Origin: an uncultured Kiloniellaceae bacterium
Lineage (GTDB): Bacteria > Pseudomonadota > Alphaproteobacteria > Kiloniellales > Kiloniellaceae
Assembly: GCA_947500035.1 (NCBI GenBank)
Contig: CANMQP010000001.1
Span: 209,925-273,924 of the forward strand
Length of the DNA stretch: 64,000 bases
Direction of reading: 5' to 3'
Position 1 is the stretch's first letter, and every line of letters starts with the position of its first letter. This document shows, one piece after another, positions 56,564-64,000 of this stretch. Under the pieces are notes generated by a model. The model was not told where the DNA came from. It worked only from the letters and a program-made list of their open reading frames with translations, and ran no database searches. The position numbers and the translations under genes are program-made.

Positions 56564-57742
56564 CTACTTGCGGAGCAAAAACTCGCGCCCGACCTTTACT
56601 CGCGGTTCACCATCGTACTCGATGATATCCGCCGTCGCGTAAGTCTCGGACCAGCTACTAGGTAAATAGCTTCCGGTCCCGACAATATCAATCGGTGCCT
56701 GAGCCTCGGCGATCATCCGGCACTTCACGGGGCTGAAACCGGAAGAACCGACGATCTTCACCTTGGAGAAGCCCTCGTTGTCGAGAACTTCACGCAGTTT
56801 CCAGATGGCTGCGGCGGAAACGCCGGGCCCGACCAGATGACGCAGTTCCGCCTCGTTTCGGTATCCGCGCACGGCTTGGGGAACGTTGCGTTCCAGGACC
56901 GCATAAGAACTGGGTGGATCGAGAGTTTCGACGAAACGGCTGCCCGCCGTATCGAGGCGAATGGCAAGCTGGCCGTTTGCAGCACGCTCGGGAAAACGGC
57001 GACAGACCGTCAGGGAATCCGTTATCTCTCGGGCGAAATAGTCGACCAAGACCGTCATGGGGTCATCGGGGAAGACCTCGTCGTACATCTCAGCTGCCCG
57101 CAGAGTCGAGCCGGCGTAGCCGATAAAGGCATGTGGCATGGTCCCTTTACCGCCGTCCGTGCCGAAGTACGGTGCCGTGGCGTCGGTTGCATTTCCGATG
57201 AAGCCGACGGCTCCGGCTTTTCGTTTTGCCCGCTGCGAACCGACAGAGGCCGCATAGGCCATAAGCTCCGCCATCTCGGTTCCCGCGCAGTGGCGCGCGT
57301 CCATCGCCAGGAAACCGACCTTCGGCAGATCCGAGCACATGGTGAAAGCGTTGTATGCCGCGACACACGTCGGTCCAAGCTTTTGCAAAACCAGGGTTTC
57401 GAGGTCGACGAGATGATAGAGGGGTCCGGAGACATACATGATCGGCTCGCCGGCGCCGACCCACCTGCCCTCGTCGAAACGCAGGTCGATTTCGAACTCC
57501 GTGCCACGCTTTTTGGCAATCCTATTGAGCCAGTCGATCGCCAGGCGTGGAGCCGAAATGACCGGGCGACGCATGAAGAGGGCATAAACGACTGAAACGT
57601 CGCCAAACTTCTCAACGGACTTCTTCGTCCGCAAAAAGTAGTGGTCCGTCCAATTGACGATATCCGGCTCACGCACCGGCCAATCAGAGGCATTGTGCGA
57701 ATTGTCGGGTCCGGCTTGGCGTTCCAGAGCATCATCTGGCAT
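56564..57742 (-). CDS. Nicotinate phosphoribosyltransferase
   Basis: 392-residue enzyme that makes nicotinate mononucleotide from nicotinate and PRPP, the first step of the Preiss-Handler route. Features are NWTDHYFLRTKKSVE (Thr/Asp/Tyr of the substrate pocket), FMRRPVISAPRL, the ARHCAGTEMAELMAY stretch and the PRPP region FIGNATDATAPYFGTDGG with GTMPHAFIGYAGS. The end has VGTGSYLPSSW. It resembles the bacterial-archaeal subfamily with a shorter N-terminus than PncB. It complements nadE in the same window. No partner gene is adjacent. Confidence 0.92.
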   Translation of the reverse strand: MPDDALERQAGPDNSHNASDWPVREPDIVNWTDHYFLRTKKSVEKFGDVSVVYALFMRRPVISAPRLAIDWLNRIAKKRGTEFEIDLRFDEGRWVGAGEPIMYVSGPLYHLVDLETLVLQKLGPTCVAAYNAFTMCSDLPKVGFLAMDARHCAGTEMAELMAYAASVGSQRAKRKAGAVGFIGNATDATAPYFGTDGGKGTMPHAFIGYAGSTLRAAEMYDEVFPDDPMTVLVDYFAREITDSLTVCRRFPERAANGQLAIRLDTAGSRFVETLDPPSSYAVLERNVPQAVRGYRNEAELRHLVGPGVSAAAIWKLREVLDNEGFSKVKIVGSSGFSPVKCRMIAEAQAPIDIVGTGSYLPSSWSETYATADIIEYDGEPRVKVGREFLLRK

Positions 57743-57887
57743 GAGACTGATCCGTCCCTTTGATTTTAGCTGGCACAGCTAGCCTGCTGTCCCGGCAGGA
57801 AAAATTTGGCAGATAAAAGTAGAGCGGCTTTGTCGAGTCCGTTCAACAAAAACCGCCCTGGTTTTTAATCCCCGTTGCCTGCACCTG

Positions 57888-59279
57888 CTACGAAGCCGCG
57901 GCAATCGCACTGTTGCCGTTGCGCAGGTCTTCACGTTCCTGCTTCAGCTGCTCGGCAATAAGGAATGCAAGCTCCAAGGCCTGGCTGGCATTCAGCCGGG
58001 GATCGCAATGGGTATGGTAACGGTCGCCGAGACGGTCTTCGCTGATCGCCTGCGCGCCGCCGATGCACTCGGTCACATCCTGCCCGGTCATCTCGAAATG
58101 CACACCACCAGCGTAGCTTCCTTCCGCCCGATGGACGTTGAAGAAGCCTTTGACCTCCGCAAGGATCCGGTCGAAGGGCCGGGTCTTGTAGCCGCTGGAA
58201 GACTTGATTGTATTGCCATGCATGGGATCGCAGGACCAGACGACCTTCCGGCCTTCCTGCTCTACGGCGCGCACCAGACGGGGCAGTTTCTCTTCGACCT
58301 GATCATGGCCCATCCGGGCGATCAGGGTCAGGCGGCCTGCCTCGTTCTCCGGGTTCAGAACGTCGATCAGGCGAAGAAGATCGTCGGTCTCCATGGAGGG
58401 GCCGCACTTCATCCCGATCGGGTTCTTAATGCCGCGGGCAAACTCGACATGGGCTTCATCGATGTTCCGGGTCCGGTCACCGATCCAGACCATGTGCGCC
58501 GAGCAGTCATACCACTCGCCACTCAGGCTATCGACGCGGGTCAGTGCCTGCTCATAGTTCAGCAGCAGCGCTTCATGGCTGGTGTAGAAGTCGGTTTCAC
58601 GCAGCTCAGGGCTTTTCTCAGGCGTCAGGCCGCAGGCCTTCATGAAGGCGATGGTCTCGTCGATCCGCCGTCCCAGCTCCGCGTAGCGTTCGCCCTGGGC
58701 CGAGCCCGCCACGAACTCCAAATTCCACTGATGCACTTTATGCAGATCCGCGAAACCGCCCTGCGCGAAAGCCCGCAAGAGGTTGAGTGTCGAAGCGGAT
58801 TGATTATAGGCCCGCAGCAGGCGCTCGGGATCCGGCTGGCGCGCGCCATCGGTAAACTCGATACCGTTGACGATGTCGCCCCGGTAACTCGGCAGCTCCA
58901 CACCATCGATCGTCTCGGTACCGGCCGATCTGGGCTTGGCAAATTGACCGGCCAGACGTCCCACCTTCACGACCGGACAGGCCGCACCGAAGGTCAATGC
59001 CACCGCCATCTGCAGGAGCACCTTGAAGGTGTCGCGGATATGATTGGGATGGAACTCGGCGAAGCTTTCCGCGCAGTCGCCGCCCTGCAGCAGAAAGGCC
59101 TTCCCCTCGGCAACTTCACCAAGATGCCTTTTGAGTTTGCGGGCTTCACCTGCAAACACCAGCGGCGGATAAGCGGCAAGGGTCTCTTCGACTGCCGTCA
59201 CGGCAGCCTGATCCGGGTATTCCGGAACCTGACGGATCGTCTTGTCACGCCAGGAAACAGGGGTCCAGTTGGCGGTCAT
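57888..59279 (-). CDS. 3-deoxy-7-phosphoheptulonate (DAHP) synthase, class II
   Basis: First enzyme of the shikimate pathway, joining PEP and erythrose 4-phosphate. 463 residues of the plant-type class II family. Start ATG 59279 (the frame includes a GTG one codon earlier). Signatures are [14 protein letters not shown] (metal Cys), [29 protein letters not shown] (Lys), [11 protein letters not shown] and [14 protein letters not shown]. It is unrelated in sequence to E. coli AroFGH. It lies 226 nt upstream of gor on the same strand with no visible functional link. Confidence 0.97.
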   Translation of the reverse strand: MTANWTPVSWRDKTIRQVPEYPDQAAVTAVEETLAAYPPLVFAGEARKLKRHLGEVAEGKAFLLQGGDCAESFAEFHPNHIRDTFKVLLQMAVALTFGAACPVVKVGRLAGQFAKPRSAGTETIDGVELPSYRGDIVNGIEFTDGARQPDPERLLRAYNQSASTLNLLRAFAQGGFADLHKVHQWNLEFVAGSAQGERYAELGRRIDETIAFMKACGLTPEKSPELRETDFYTSHEALLLNYEQALTRVDSLSGEWYDCSAHMVWIGDRTRNIDEAHVEFARGIKNPIGMKCGPSMETDDLLRLIDVLNPENEAGRLTLIARMGHDQVEEKLPRLVRAVEQEGRKVVWSCDPMHGNTIKSSSGYKTRPFDRILAEVKGFFNVHRAEGSYAGGVHFEMTGQDVTECIGGAQAISEDRLGDRYHTHCDPRLNASQALELAFLIAEQLKQEREDLRNGNSAIAAAS

Positions 59280-59505
59280 CACCGGCCTCGTTCTTCATCA
59301 ATTTCAACGGGCACCGCAATCGCAAAACGGCACAGAGCGAGGGTTTTACAAGGCTTTCAGCGCCTTTACCACCCGAAAAGGCAGTGCTTGTGCGCAGGGC
59401 AAACTGCACCTCAGCAACCAGGCCTTTTCTTGCCTGCCTGAATAAGACTTAGCGCGCCGGGCCCCGATTTCTCGCCAGGAATTCAAGTTTTGCGCGAAGG
59501 TGCCT

Positions 59506-60882
59506 TTATTCCGCAGCTTTTTCAATTGCTTCCGGGACGGGCTCACGCATGGTGACGAACTCTTCAGCGGCCGTGGGATGAATACCGACGGTGGCATCGA
59601 ACATCTGCTTTGTCGCGCCGGCTTTGACGGCAACCGCAAGCCCCTGAACGATCTCGGGTGCATCGAGCCCGACCATATGGACCCCCACCACGTGCTGGCT
59701 TGCCCGGTCAACGACCAGCTTCATCATCGTTTTCTCGTCGCGTCCGGACAGTGTGTGTTTCATGGGCCGGAAGTTGGAGCGGTAGATGTCCACCGGTCCG
59801 TAGGTCTTGCGAGCATCGGCTTCCGACAGGCCGACGGTCGAAACCGGCGGGTGACTGAAGACCGCCGAAGGAACATCCTCGTGGTTCATGGCCCTGGGGT
59901 TGCCACGGTAAACCGTATCCACGAAAGCCATGGCCTCCTGGATGGCGACCGGAGTCAGGTTGATCCGGTCCGTGACGTCGCCCACGGCAAAAATGTTGCT
60001 CTGACTGGTTCGCGACTGCGCATCGACCTCGATGGCTCCGGAAGCACTTACCTTCACCCCTGCGGCTTCAAGGCCCAGATTCTTGGTATTCGGACGCCGT
60101 CCGGTGGCAGCCATGACCAGATCGGTCTCGACAGTCGTTCCGTCGGAGAGCGTCACCAACAGGCCGTTACCGCCCTTCTCAATCTTCTCGATGGTGGTCA
60201 GGACCTGGAGTGAGATTCCCTTCTTCACGATCTCTTCCGCGAGGGTGTTGCGCACATCATCGTCAAACCCGCGCAGGATTTGCTCGCCCCGATAGACCAA
60301 CTTAACGTCACTGCCCATGCCATTGAAAATACCGGCAAACTCGACAGCGATGAAACCACCGCCGTAAACCAGCGCACGTTTCGGCAAGCCCGTCAGATGA
60401 AAAGCTTCGTTGGAGCTGATAGCGTGCTCCCAGCCTTCACCCGGCGGGAAGCTCGGGCTGCCGCCCGTCGCAATCAGGATTGTCTCGGCCGTGATCCGCT
60501 GGTCTCCGACCTGCACTGTGTGCGGATCGATCAATTCGGCATGGGCGCGGAAGGACTTCACCCCGGCATTGTCGAGCAGCTTCTGATAAATGCCCTCGAG
60601 CCGGTCGATCTCCTTATCTTTATTGGCGATCAGGCTGTTCCAGTCAAAGCTGGTTTCGCCCACCGTCCAGCCAAAGCCAGCGGCATCCTCGAAATCCTCG
60701 TGAAAATGACTGGCATAGGACATCAGCTTTTTAGGCACACAGCCCCGGATGACACAGGTGCCGCCATAACGGTAAGACTCCGCCAGTCCCACCTTTGCCC
60801 CGGTTGCCGCCGCCATGCGCGCGCCGCGCACACCACCGGATCCGCCACCGATCACAAAGAGATCGAAATCATAAGCGCTCAT
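59506..60882 (-). CDS. gor: Glutathione-disulfide reductase
   Basis: NADPH-dependent FAD enzyme, 458 residues from ATG 60882. The frame extends 26 codons earlier without family similarity. It has the FAD loop FVIGGGSGGVRGARMAAATG, the redox-active disulfide GGTCVIRGCVPKKLM, the NADPH loop VYGGGFIAVEFAGIF, and the catalytic His-Glu in VGIHPTAAEEFVTM. With the monothiol glutaredoxin (grxD) it belongs to the thiol system. In alphaproteobacteria it often sits near rpiA, which is not within this window. Confidence 0.97.
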   Translation of the reverse strand: MSAYDFDLFVIGGGSGGVRGARMAAATGAKVGLAESYRYGGTCVIRGCVPKKLMSYASHFHEDFEDAAGFGWTVGETSFDWNSLIANKDKEIDRLEGIYQKLLDNAGVKSFRAHAELIDPHTVQVGDQRITAETILIATGGSPSFPPGEGWEHAISSNEAFHLTGLPKRALVYGGGFIAVEFAGIFNGMGSDVKLVYRGEQILRGFDDDVRNTLAEEIVKKGISLQVLTTIEKIEKGGNGLLVTLSDGTTVETDLVMAATGRRPNTKNLGLEAAGVKVSASGAIEVDAQSRTSQSNIFAVGDVTDRINLTPVAIQEAMAFVDTVYRGNPRAMNHEDVPSAVFSHPPVSTVGLSEADARKTYGPVDIYRSNFRPMKHTLSGRDEKTMMKLVVDRASQHVVGVHMVGLDAPEIVQGLAVAVKAGATKQMFDATVGIHPTAAEEFVTMREPVPEAIEKAAE

Positions 60883-61036
60883 ATCTGCTCGTCCATATCT
60901 CAAGTTTGGCGGCGCGCCACCTACCTTTGATGCGCCACCTTTCATGCAAGGCCTTATCACATAGGATCACGGGGCAAGCTTACCATAGACGAGCTTGCAA
61001 CCCCGTTAATCACTCACGTCTTTGTGTTTACCGGAC

Positions 61037-62494
61037 TTAACCGGTCGCCATGCAGATGTATTTGACTTCCAGGAAGTCATCCATGCCGTACTTCGACCCC
61101 TCACGCCCGATGCCGCTCTCTTTCACGCCACCAAAGGGCGCCACCTCGGTTGAGATCAGGCCCGTATTGACGCCGACCATTCCGGTCTCAAGCGCCTCGG
61201 CAACGCGCCACACCCGTCCCAGGTCTTTAGCGTAGAAATAAGCCGCCAAGCCGAATTCCGTATCGTTCGCCATTTCAATGACTTGCTCTTCCGTCTTAAA
61301 GCGGAACAGCGGTGCAACAGGCCCAAAGGTCTCTTCGTGCGTCACCTTCATATCGGTGGTAACTTCGGTCAGAACCGTGGGCTCGAAGAAGGTTCCCCCC
61401 AAGGCGTGGCGCCCGCCGCCGACGGCGACCTTGGCACCTTTCGCCGTGGCATCCGCCACGTGGTCCTCGACCTTGGCGATGGCGGCGAGGTTGATGAGCG
61501 GCCCCTGGTTGACGCCAGCTTCGGTGCCCGCACCGACAGAGATCTTTTCCACTGCGGCGGCCAGTTTCTCGGCAAAAGCATCGTAAACGCCGTCCTGGAC
61601 GAAAATCCGGTTGGCACAGACGCAGGTCTGGCCGGCATTGCGGAATTTGCTGATCATCGCGCCTTCGACCGCCGCGTCCAGATCGGCATCGTCGAAGACG
61701 ATAAAGGGCGCATTGCCACCCAGCTCCATGGAGACCTTCTTCACCGTACCGGCGCACTGTTCCATCAGGAGCTTACCGACCCGGGTTGAACCAGTGAAGG
61801 AGAGCTTGCGCACTGTGGGATTGGATGTCATTTCGCCGCCGATCTCACTGGCGGCACCCGTGACAACGTTGATGATCCCGGCCGGAATCCCTGCGCGTTC
61901 TGCGAGCTCGGCAAGCGCAAAGGCCGAGAGCGGCGTGAGTTCCGCCGGCTTGATCACGACGGGGCAGCCCGCGGCCAGCGCCGGCGCGCATTTGCGGGTG
62001 ATCATGGCAATGGGGAAATTCCAGGGGGTGATGGAGGCGACCACGCCGATCGGCTGCTTGATGACCACGATCCGCTTGTCGGCCTGATGCTGGGGGATGG
62101 TATCGCCGTAAACGCGGCGGGCTTCTTCGGCAAACCATTCGATGAAGGATGCACCGTAGGCTACCTCTCCCTTCGCCTCGGCCAGGGGTTTGCCCTGTTC
62201 CGAGGTCATCAGAAGCGCTAGGTCGTCGGCGTTTTCCGTGATCAGGTTGAACCAGTTTCTCAGAATTGTGCAGCGCTCCTTGGCGGTCAGCGCGCGCCAG
62301 GCCGGCCAGGCCCGGTTGGCGGCCTCGATGGCCACACGGGTCTCGTCGGCGCCCATCTTGGGGATCCTTGCGATCACCTCGTCATTGGCCGGATTGGTCA
62401 CCTCAATTGTTTCGCCGCCATCTGCATCGACCCACTTGCCATCGATGTAGCACTGCTGGCGGAAAAGGGACGGGTCTTTAAGTTGGACGGTCAT
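61037..62494 (-). CDS. gabD: NAD(P)+-dependent succinate-semialdehyde dehydrogenase
   Basis: 485 residues from ATG 62494, which has GGGAGAA about 8 nt upstream; the frame extends 77 codons earlier but is not family-like. Aldehyde dehydrogenase fold: ITPWNFPIAMITRKCAPAL, the NAD loop TGSTRVGKLLMEQC, the catalytic Glu in MELGGNAPFIV and Cys in FRNAGQTCVCANR. GabD-type stretches are PFGGVKESGIGREGSKYG. It oxidises succinate semialdehyde to succinate. It is divergent from the DUF1989 gene, which suggests a shared amine or amino acid catabolic context. Confidence 0.92.
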   Translation of the reverse strand: MTVQLKDPSLFRQQCYIDGKWVDADGGETIEVTNPANDEVIARIPKMGADETRVAIEAANRAWPAWRALTAKERCTILRNWFNLITENADDLALLMTSEQGKPLAEAKGEVAYGASFIEWFAEEARRVYGDTIPQHQADKRIVVIKQPIGVVASITPWNFPIAMITRKCAPALAAGCPVVIKPAELTPLSAFALAELAERAGIPAGIINVVTGAASEIGGEMTSNPTVRKLSFTGSTRVGKLLMEQCAGTVKKVSMELGGNAPFIVFDDADLDAAVEGAMISKFRNAGQTCVCANRIFVQDGVYDAFAEKLAAAVEKISVGAGTEAGVNQGPLINLAAIAKVEDHVADATAKGAKVAVGGGRHALGGTFFEPTVLTEVTTDMKVTHEETFGPVAPLFRFKTEEQVIEMANDTEFGLAAYFYAKDLGRVWRVAEALETGMVGVNTGLISTEVAPFGGVKESGIGREGSKYGMDDFLEVKYICMATG

Positions 62495-62685
62495 CTCGTT
62501 GTTCTCCCGAAGCGCGGCATCTCTTGAAGTCAGGAGCCAGCCGGCATTTTTGTGTAAGGCGGCGGGAGTATAGACAAGCGGGGTCCGATGCGAAAAGTGC
62601 AATGTCGCCCTTGTCTGCAGCGGCGGAACCTGACAGAGATAATTATCCAGCATTTCAGTCAGATGACCGCCAGAGTTCACACAGC

Positions 62686-63543
62686 ATGAAACACTACAAT
62701 CCCGAGAACGAGCCACAGGATTCACGCGAGCGCCGGGCCATCGAGCCGGTGGTCTGCTATCCGGTCGAGAGCCTCGTGCCTGCCGAGATGGAGCGCCTGC
62801 TCGCGGCGCGGCAAGATCTGGAGAAAGTCACGCAATTCACCGTTCCACCGCGCGACGCCCGTTGCTTCGAGGTTCCGGCAGGTCACTTCTTCCGGATCGT
62901 CAGCCGCGACGGCGCCCAGGTCGGGGATCTCAATCTCTGGGCACTCGATAATCTCAATGAAAAATTCTACAGCGGAAAAACCCGGGCCCTTCACGGAACC
63001 CATCTCTCCACCGGCGACAGGATGTGGTCGAGTTTTCCCTACCTGCGGCCGCTCGCGACCATCACGCATGACACGCTCGATTGGTATGCTTGGGACGAAT
63101 TTGGCGGGTCTGTGCACGATGTGATCGGCACACGCTGCGATCCTTACACAGCCAAACTCCTGTCAGGTGTCGACTACCACTATTGCTGTCATTCCAATCT
63201 GATCCGTGCCTTGGCCGATCACAAGGAAATGACCCGCGACGAGGCCGAACCTTACGTCCATGATGTGCTGAATGTCTTCATGTGCACCGGCTTCACCCTG
63301 GACACACACCAGTACTTTATGAAGGCCAGCCCGGTGCGGCCCGGCGACTATCTGGAGTTCTTCGCGGAAACCGATCTCCTGGGCGGCCTGTCGGCCTGCC
63401 CGGGCGGCGATTGCTCGGCAAAACATTCGTCCGATGAGGCCGCCTGCTTCCCGCTCGAAGTCGAGATCTTCAAATCCAATTCGCCGGGCATCGAGGGCTG
63501 GGAGCCGCCTGCCCCTTCGAGCTACTCAAGAACCCACGGCTAG
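62686..63543 (+). CDS. DUF1989 (urea carboxylase-associated family) protein
   Basis: 285 residues from ATG 62686. The family is often found with urea carboxylase or amine catabolism genes, and some members are annotated as urea amidolyase-associated proteins; the activity is unproved. Conserved pieces are VPAGHFFRIVSRDGAQVGDLN, represented by FRIVSRDGAQVGDLNLWA, the LHGTHLSTGDRMWS stretch, Cys-rich YHYCCHSNL, and SACPGGDCSAKH (possible metal ligands). Its stop codon TAG (63541-63543) is also the first bases of the MITE-like element, so the last residues may have been altered by that insertion. It is divergent from gabD across 191 nt. Confidence 0.88.
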   Translation: MKHYNPENEPQDSRERRAIEPVVCYPVESLVPAEMERLLAARQDLEKVTQFTVPPRDARCFEVPAGHFFRIVSRDGAQVGDLNLWALDNLNEKFYSGKTRALHGTHLSTGDRMWSSFPYLRPLATITHDTLDWYAWDEFGGSVHDVIGTRCDPYTAKLLSGVDYHYCCHSNLIRALADHKEMTRDEAEPYVHDVLNVFMCTGFTLDTHQYFMKASPVRPGDYLEFFAETDLLGGLSACPGGDCSAKHSSDEAACFPLEVEIFKSNSPGIEGWEPPAPSSYSRTHG

Positions 63544-63823
63544 AGCATGTTCCGATCATACGGGATCAGTTTGATGGGCTTTGAAGTCTCATTCGGCAAG
63601 GCGCGTTGTGAAGCGCGATGCAGCGCATCGGATGCCGCCGCATCGGGCAAGCAGCGTAACGCCGCCGATGAGCCTTCAAGGCCCACCGTAGGCCGGGCTC
63701 TTTTACGCTCTGACTGCGGTTGCGGCTCTTATCCGATGCGCTGCATCGCATTGCGAACCGCGCCTTGTCAGAACGAAAAATCTTCCCGGTCAAATGATTC
63801 CGGATGATCGGAATATGCTCTAG
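63540..63823. mobile_element. MITE-like inverted-repeat element, 284 bp
   Basis: The ends are 20-bp terminal inverted repeats with 19 of 20 matches: CTAGAGCATGTTCCGATCAT (63540-63559) and ATGATCGGAATATGCTCTAG (63804-63823). The arms continue as an imperfect palindrome; a 19-bp block (63615-63633) is perfectly repeated in inverse at 63731-63749, almost equidistant from each end. It has no coding potential. This is the form of a non-autonomous miniature element that forms a long hairpin. Both ends carry CTAG, the target site preferred by the IS427 group of IS5. Confidence 0.85.
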
Positions 63824-64000
63824 GGTCGGGACTCAATTAATCCACCAAGTTATGGAAGCGGCCAGTCAGATAGCTGCGAGGAAGGTGTCGGCACGCTTAT
63901 CGTAGCGTGTCGCTATCCTTCTAAAATCCTTGAGCCTGCAGAACATGCGCTCGACGAGGTTGCGGGCCCGGTAGGCGACTTTGTCGTAGGCGTGAGGATG
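63824..64000 (-). mobile_element. IS5-family insertion sequence, 3' end (cut by window edge)
   Basis: The element begins immediately after the MITE CTAG, with terminal sequence GGTCGGGACTCAATTAATCC, and contains the end of an IS5-type transposase. The rest lies beyond the window. Confidence 0.85.
63866..64000 (-). CDS. IS5-family DDE transposase, C-terminal part
   Basis: Minus-strand frame open from the window edge to TGA at 63866-63868, giving 44 codons that end in ...RARNLVERMFCRLKDFRRIA, then TRYDKRADTFLAAI. The block YRARNLVERMFCRLKDFRRI with TRYDK is the conserved C-terminus of IS5/IS427-group DDE transposases; the E of NLVER is the last catalytic residue of the DDE triad. The N-terminal domain and first two catalytic Asp are outside the window. 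Confidence 0.93.
   Translation of the reverse strand, partial: HPHAYDKVAYRARNLVERMFCRLKDFRRIATRYDKRADTFLAAI

Noticed and set aside
58008..59441. 477-codon plus-strand frame opposite the DAHP synthase
   Set aside because: Shadow of the class II DAHP synthase gene; no domain and no ribosome-binding site.
60883..61036. GGGGCAAGCTTACC / GAGCTTGCAACCCC considered as a terminator upstream of gor
   Set aside because: The pairing is interrupted and no U tract follows on either strand.
63547..63807. 86- and 75-codon ORFs inside the MITE-like element
   Set aside because: Both arise from the inverted-repeat structure and read as mirrored low-quality peptides; the element has no coding signature.

Overview
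The window is chromosomal DNA from an alphaproteobacterium, most likely a marine or halotolerant member of the Rhodospirillales/Kiloniellales type (inference). The signs are the block purB, DUF1476 (F1-ATPase zeta inhibitor), purC, purS-purQ-purL, bolA, grxD; the block guaB, rsmB, guaA; paired rlmE and ppx/gppA genes; a class II DAHP synthase beside glutathione reductase; and high GC with frequent GTG starts and 4-nt GTGA overlaps. Nearly all of it is conserved chromosome. The only clear mobile DNA is at the right edge.

Layout. 1-8.1 kb: a cut-off secreted protein, a CPA2 cation/proton antiporter, a soluble diguanylate cyclase, SlyX, a double-DUF427 protein, a SulP anion transporter fused to STAS and cyclic-nucleotide-binding-like domains, and a small membrane protein. 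8.2-15.7 kb (minus strand): guaB-rsmB-GNAT-guaA for GMP synthesis plus rRNA modification, then rlmE and a Ppx/GppA phosphatase. 15.9 kb: tRNA-Gln(CTG) with a promoter and a weak hairpin. 16-31 kb: a CPBP protease next to a probable gene remnant, then purine genes (purB, purC, purSQL) interleaved with accessory genes: a double SnoaL protein, DUF1476, TANGO2-like, EamA, an unusual chemoreceptor carrying an NrtS-like membrane module, and an MlaC-like protein; then bolA, grxD, a heavy-metal/manganese exporter, a methyltransferase and rpsD.

32-39.5 kb: an EamA transporter that appears to start at CTG, an unrecognised small protein, trmJ, cimA, a soluble PAS histidine kinase, a DUF2975/HTH membrane-regulator pair, and an outer-membrane beta-barrel with a tandem repeat in its export signal. 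39.7-43.6 kb: a probable operon of a DUF2817 metallohydrolase with kynB-kynU-kynA, taking tryptophan to anthranilate. 43.9-46.7 kb: an unrecognised helical protein and a divergent AraC/LysE pair. 46.7-51.2 kb: nadE-gltX-cysS. 51.3-55.3 kb: a GntR-controlled catabolic operon (SMP-30 lactonase, IPMDH/tartrate-type dehydrogenase, Gfo/Idh/MocA oxidoreductase, GntR regulator) with an operator-like palindrome cluster upstream. 55.7-63.5 kb: a quinol monooxygenase-like protein, sufE, nicotinate phosphoribosyltransferase, class II DAHP synthase, glutathione reductase, and a divergent gabD/DUF1989 pair. 63.5-64 kb: a 284-bp MITE-like inverted-repeat element that supplies the stop codon of the DUF1989 gene, abutted at its CTAG end by an IS5-family insertion sequence that runs off the window.

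I see no CRISPR array, prophage, toxin-antitoxin module or recognisable defence island. The most unusual items are the NrtS-chemoreceptor fusion, the DUF2817-kyn operon, the nested MITE/IS junction, the CTG-started transporter, and the SulP protein with a changed nucleotide-binding cassette.
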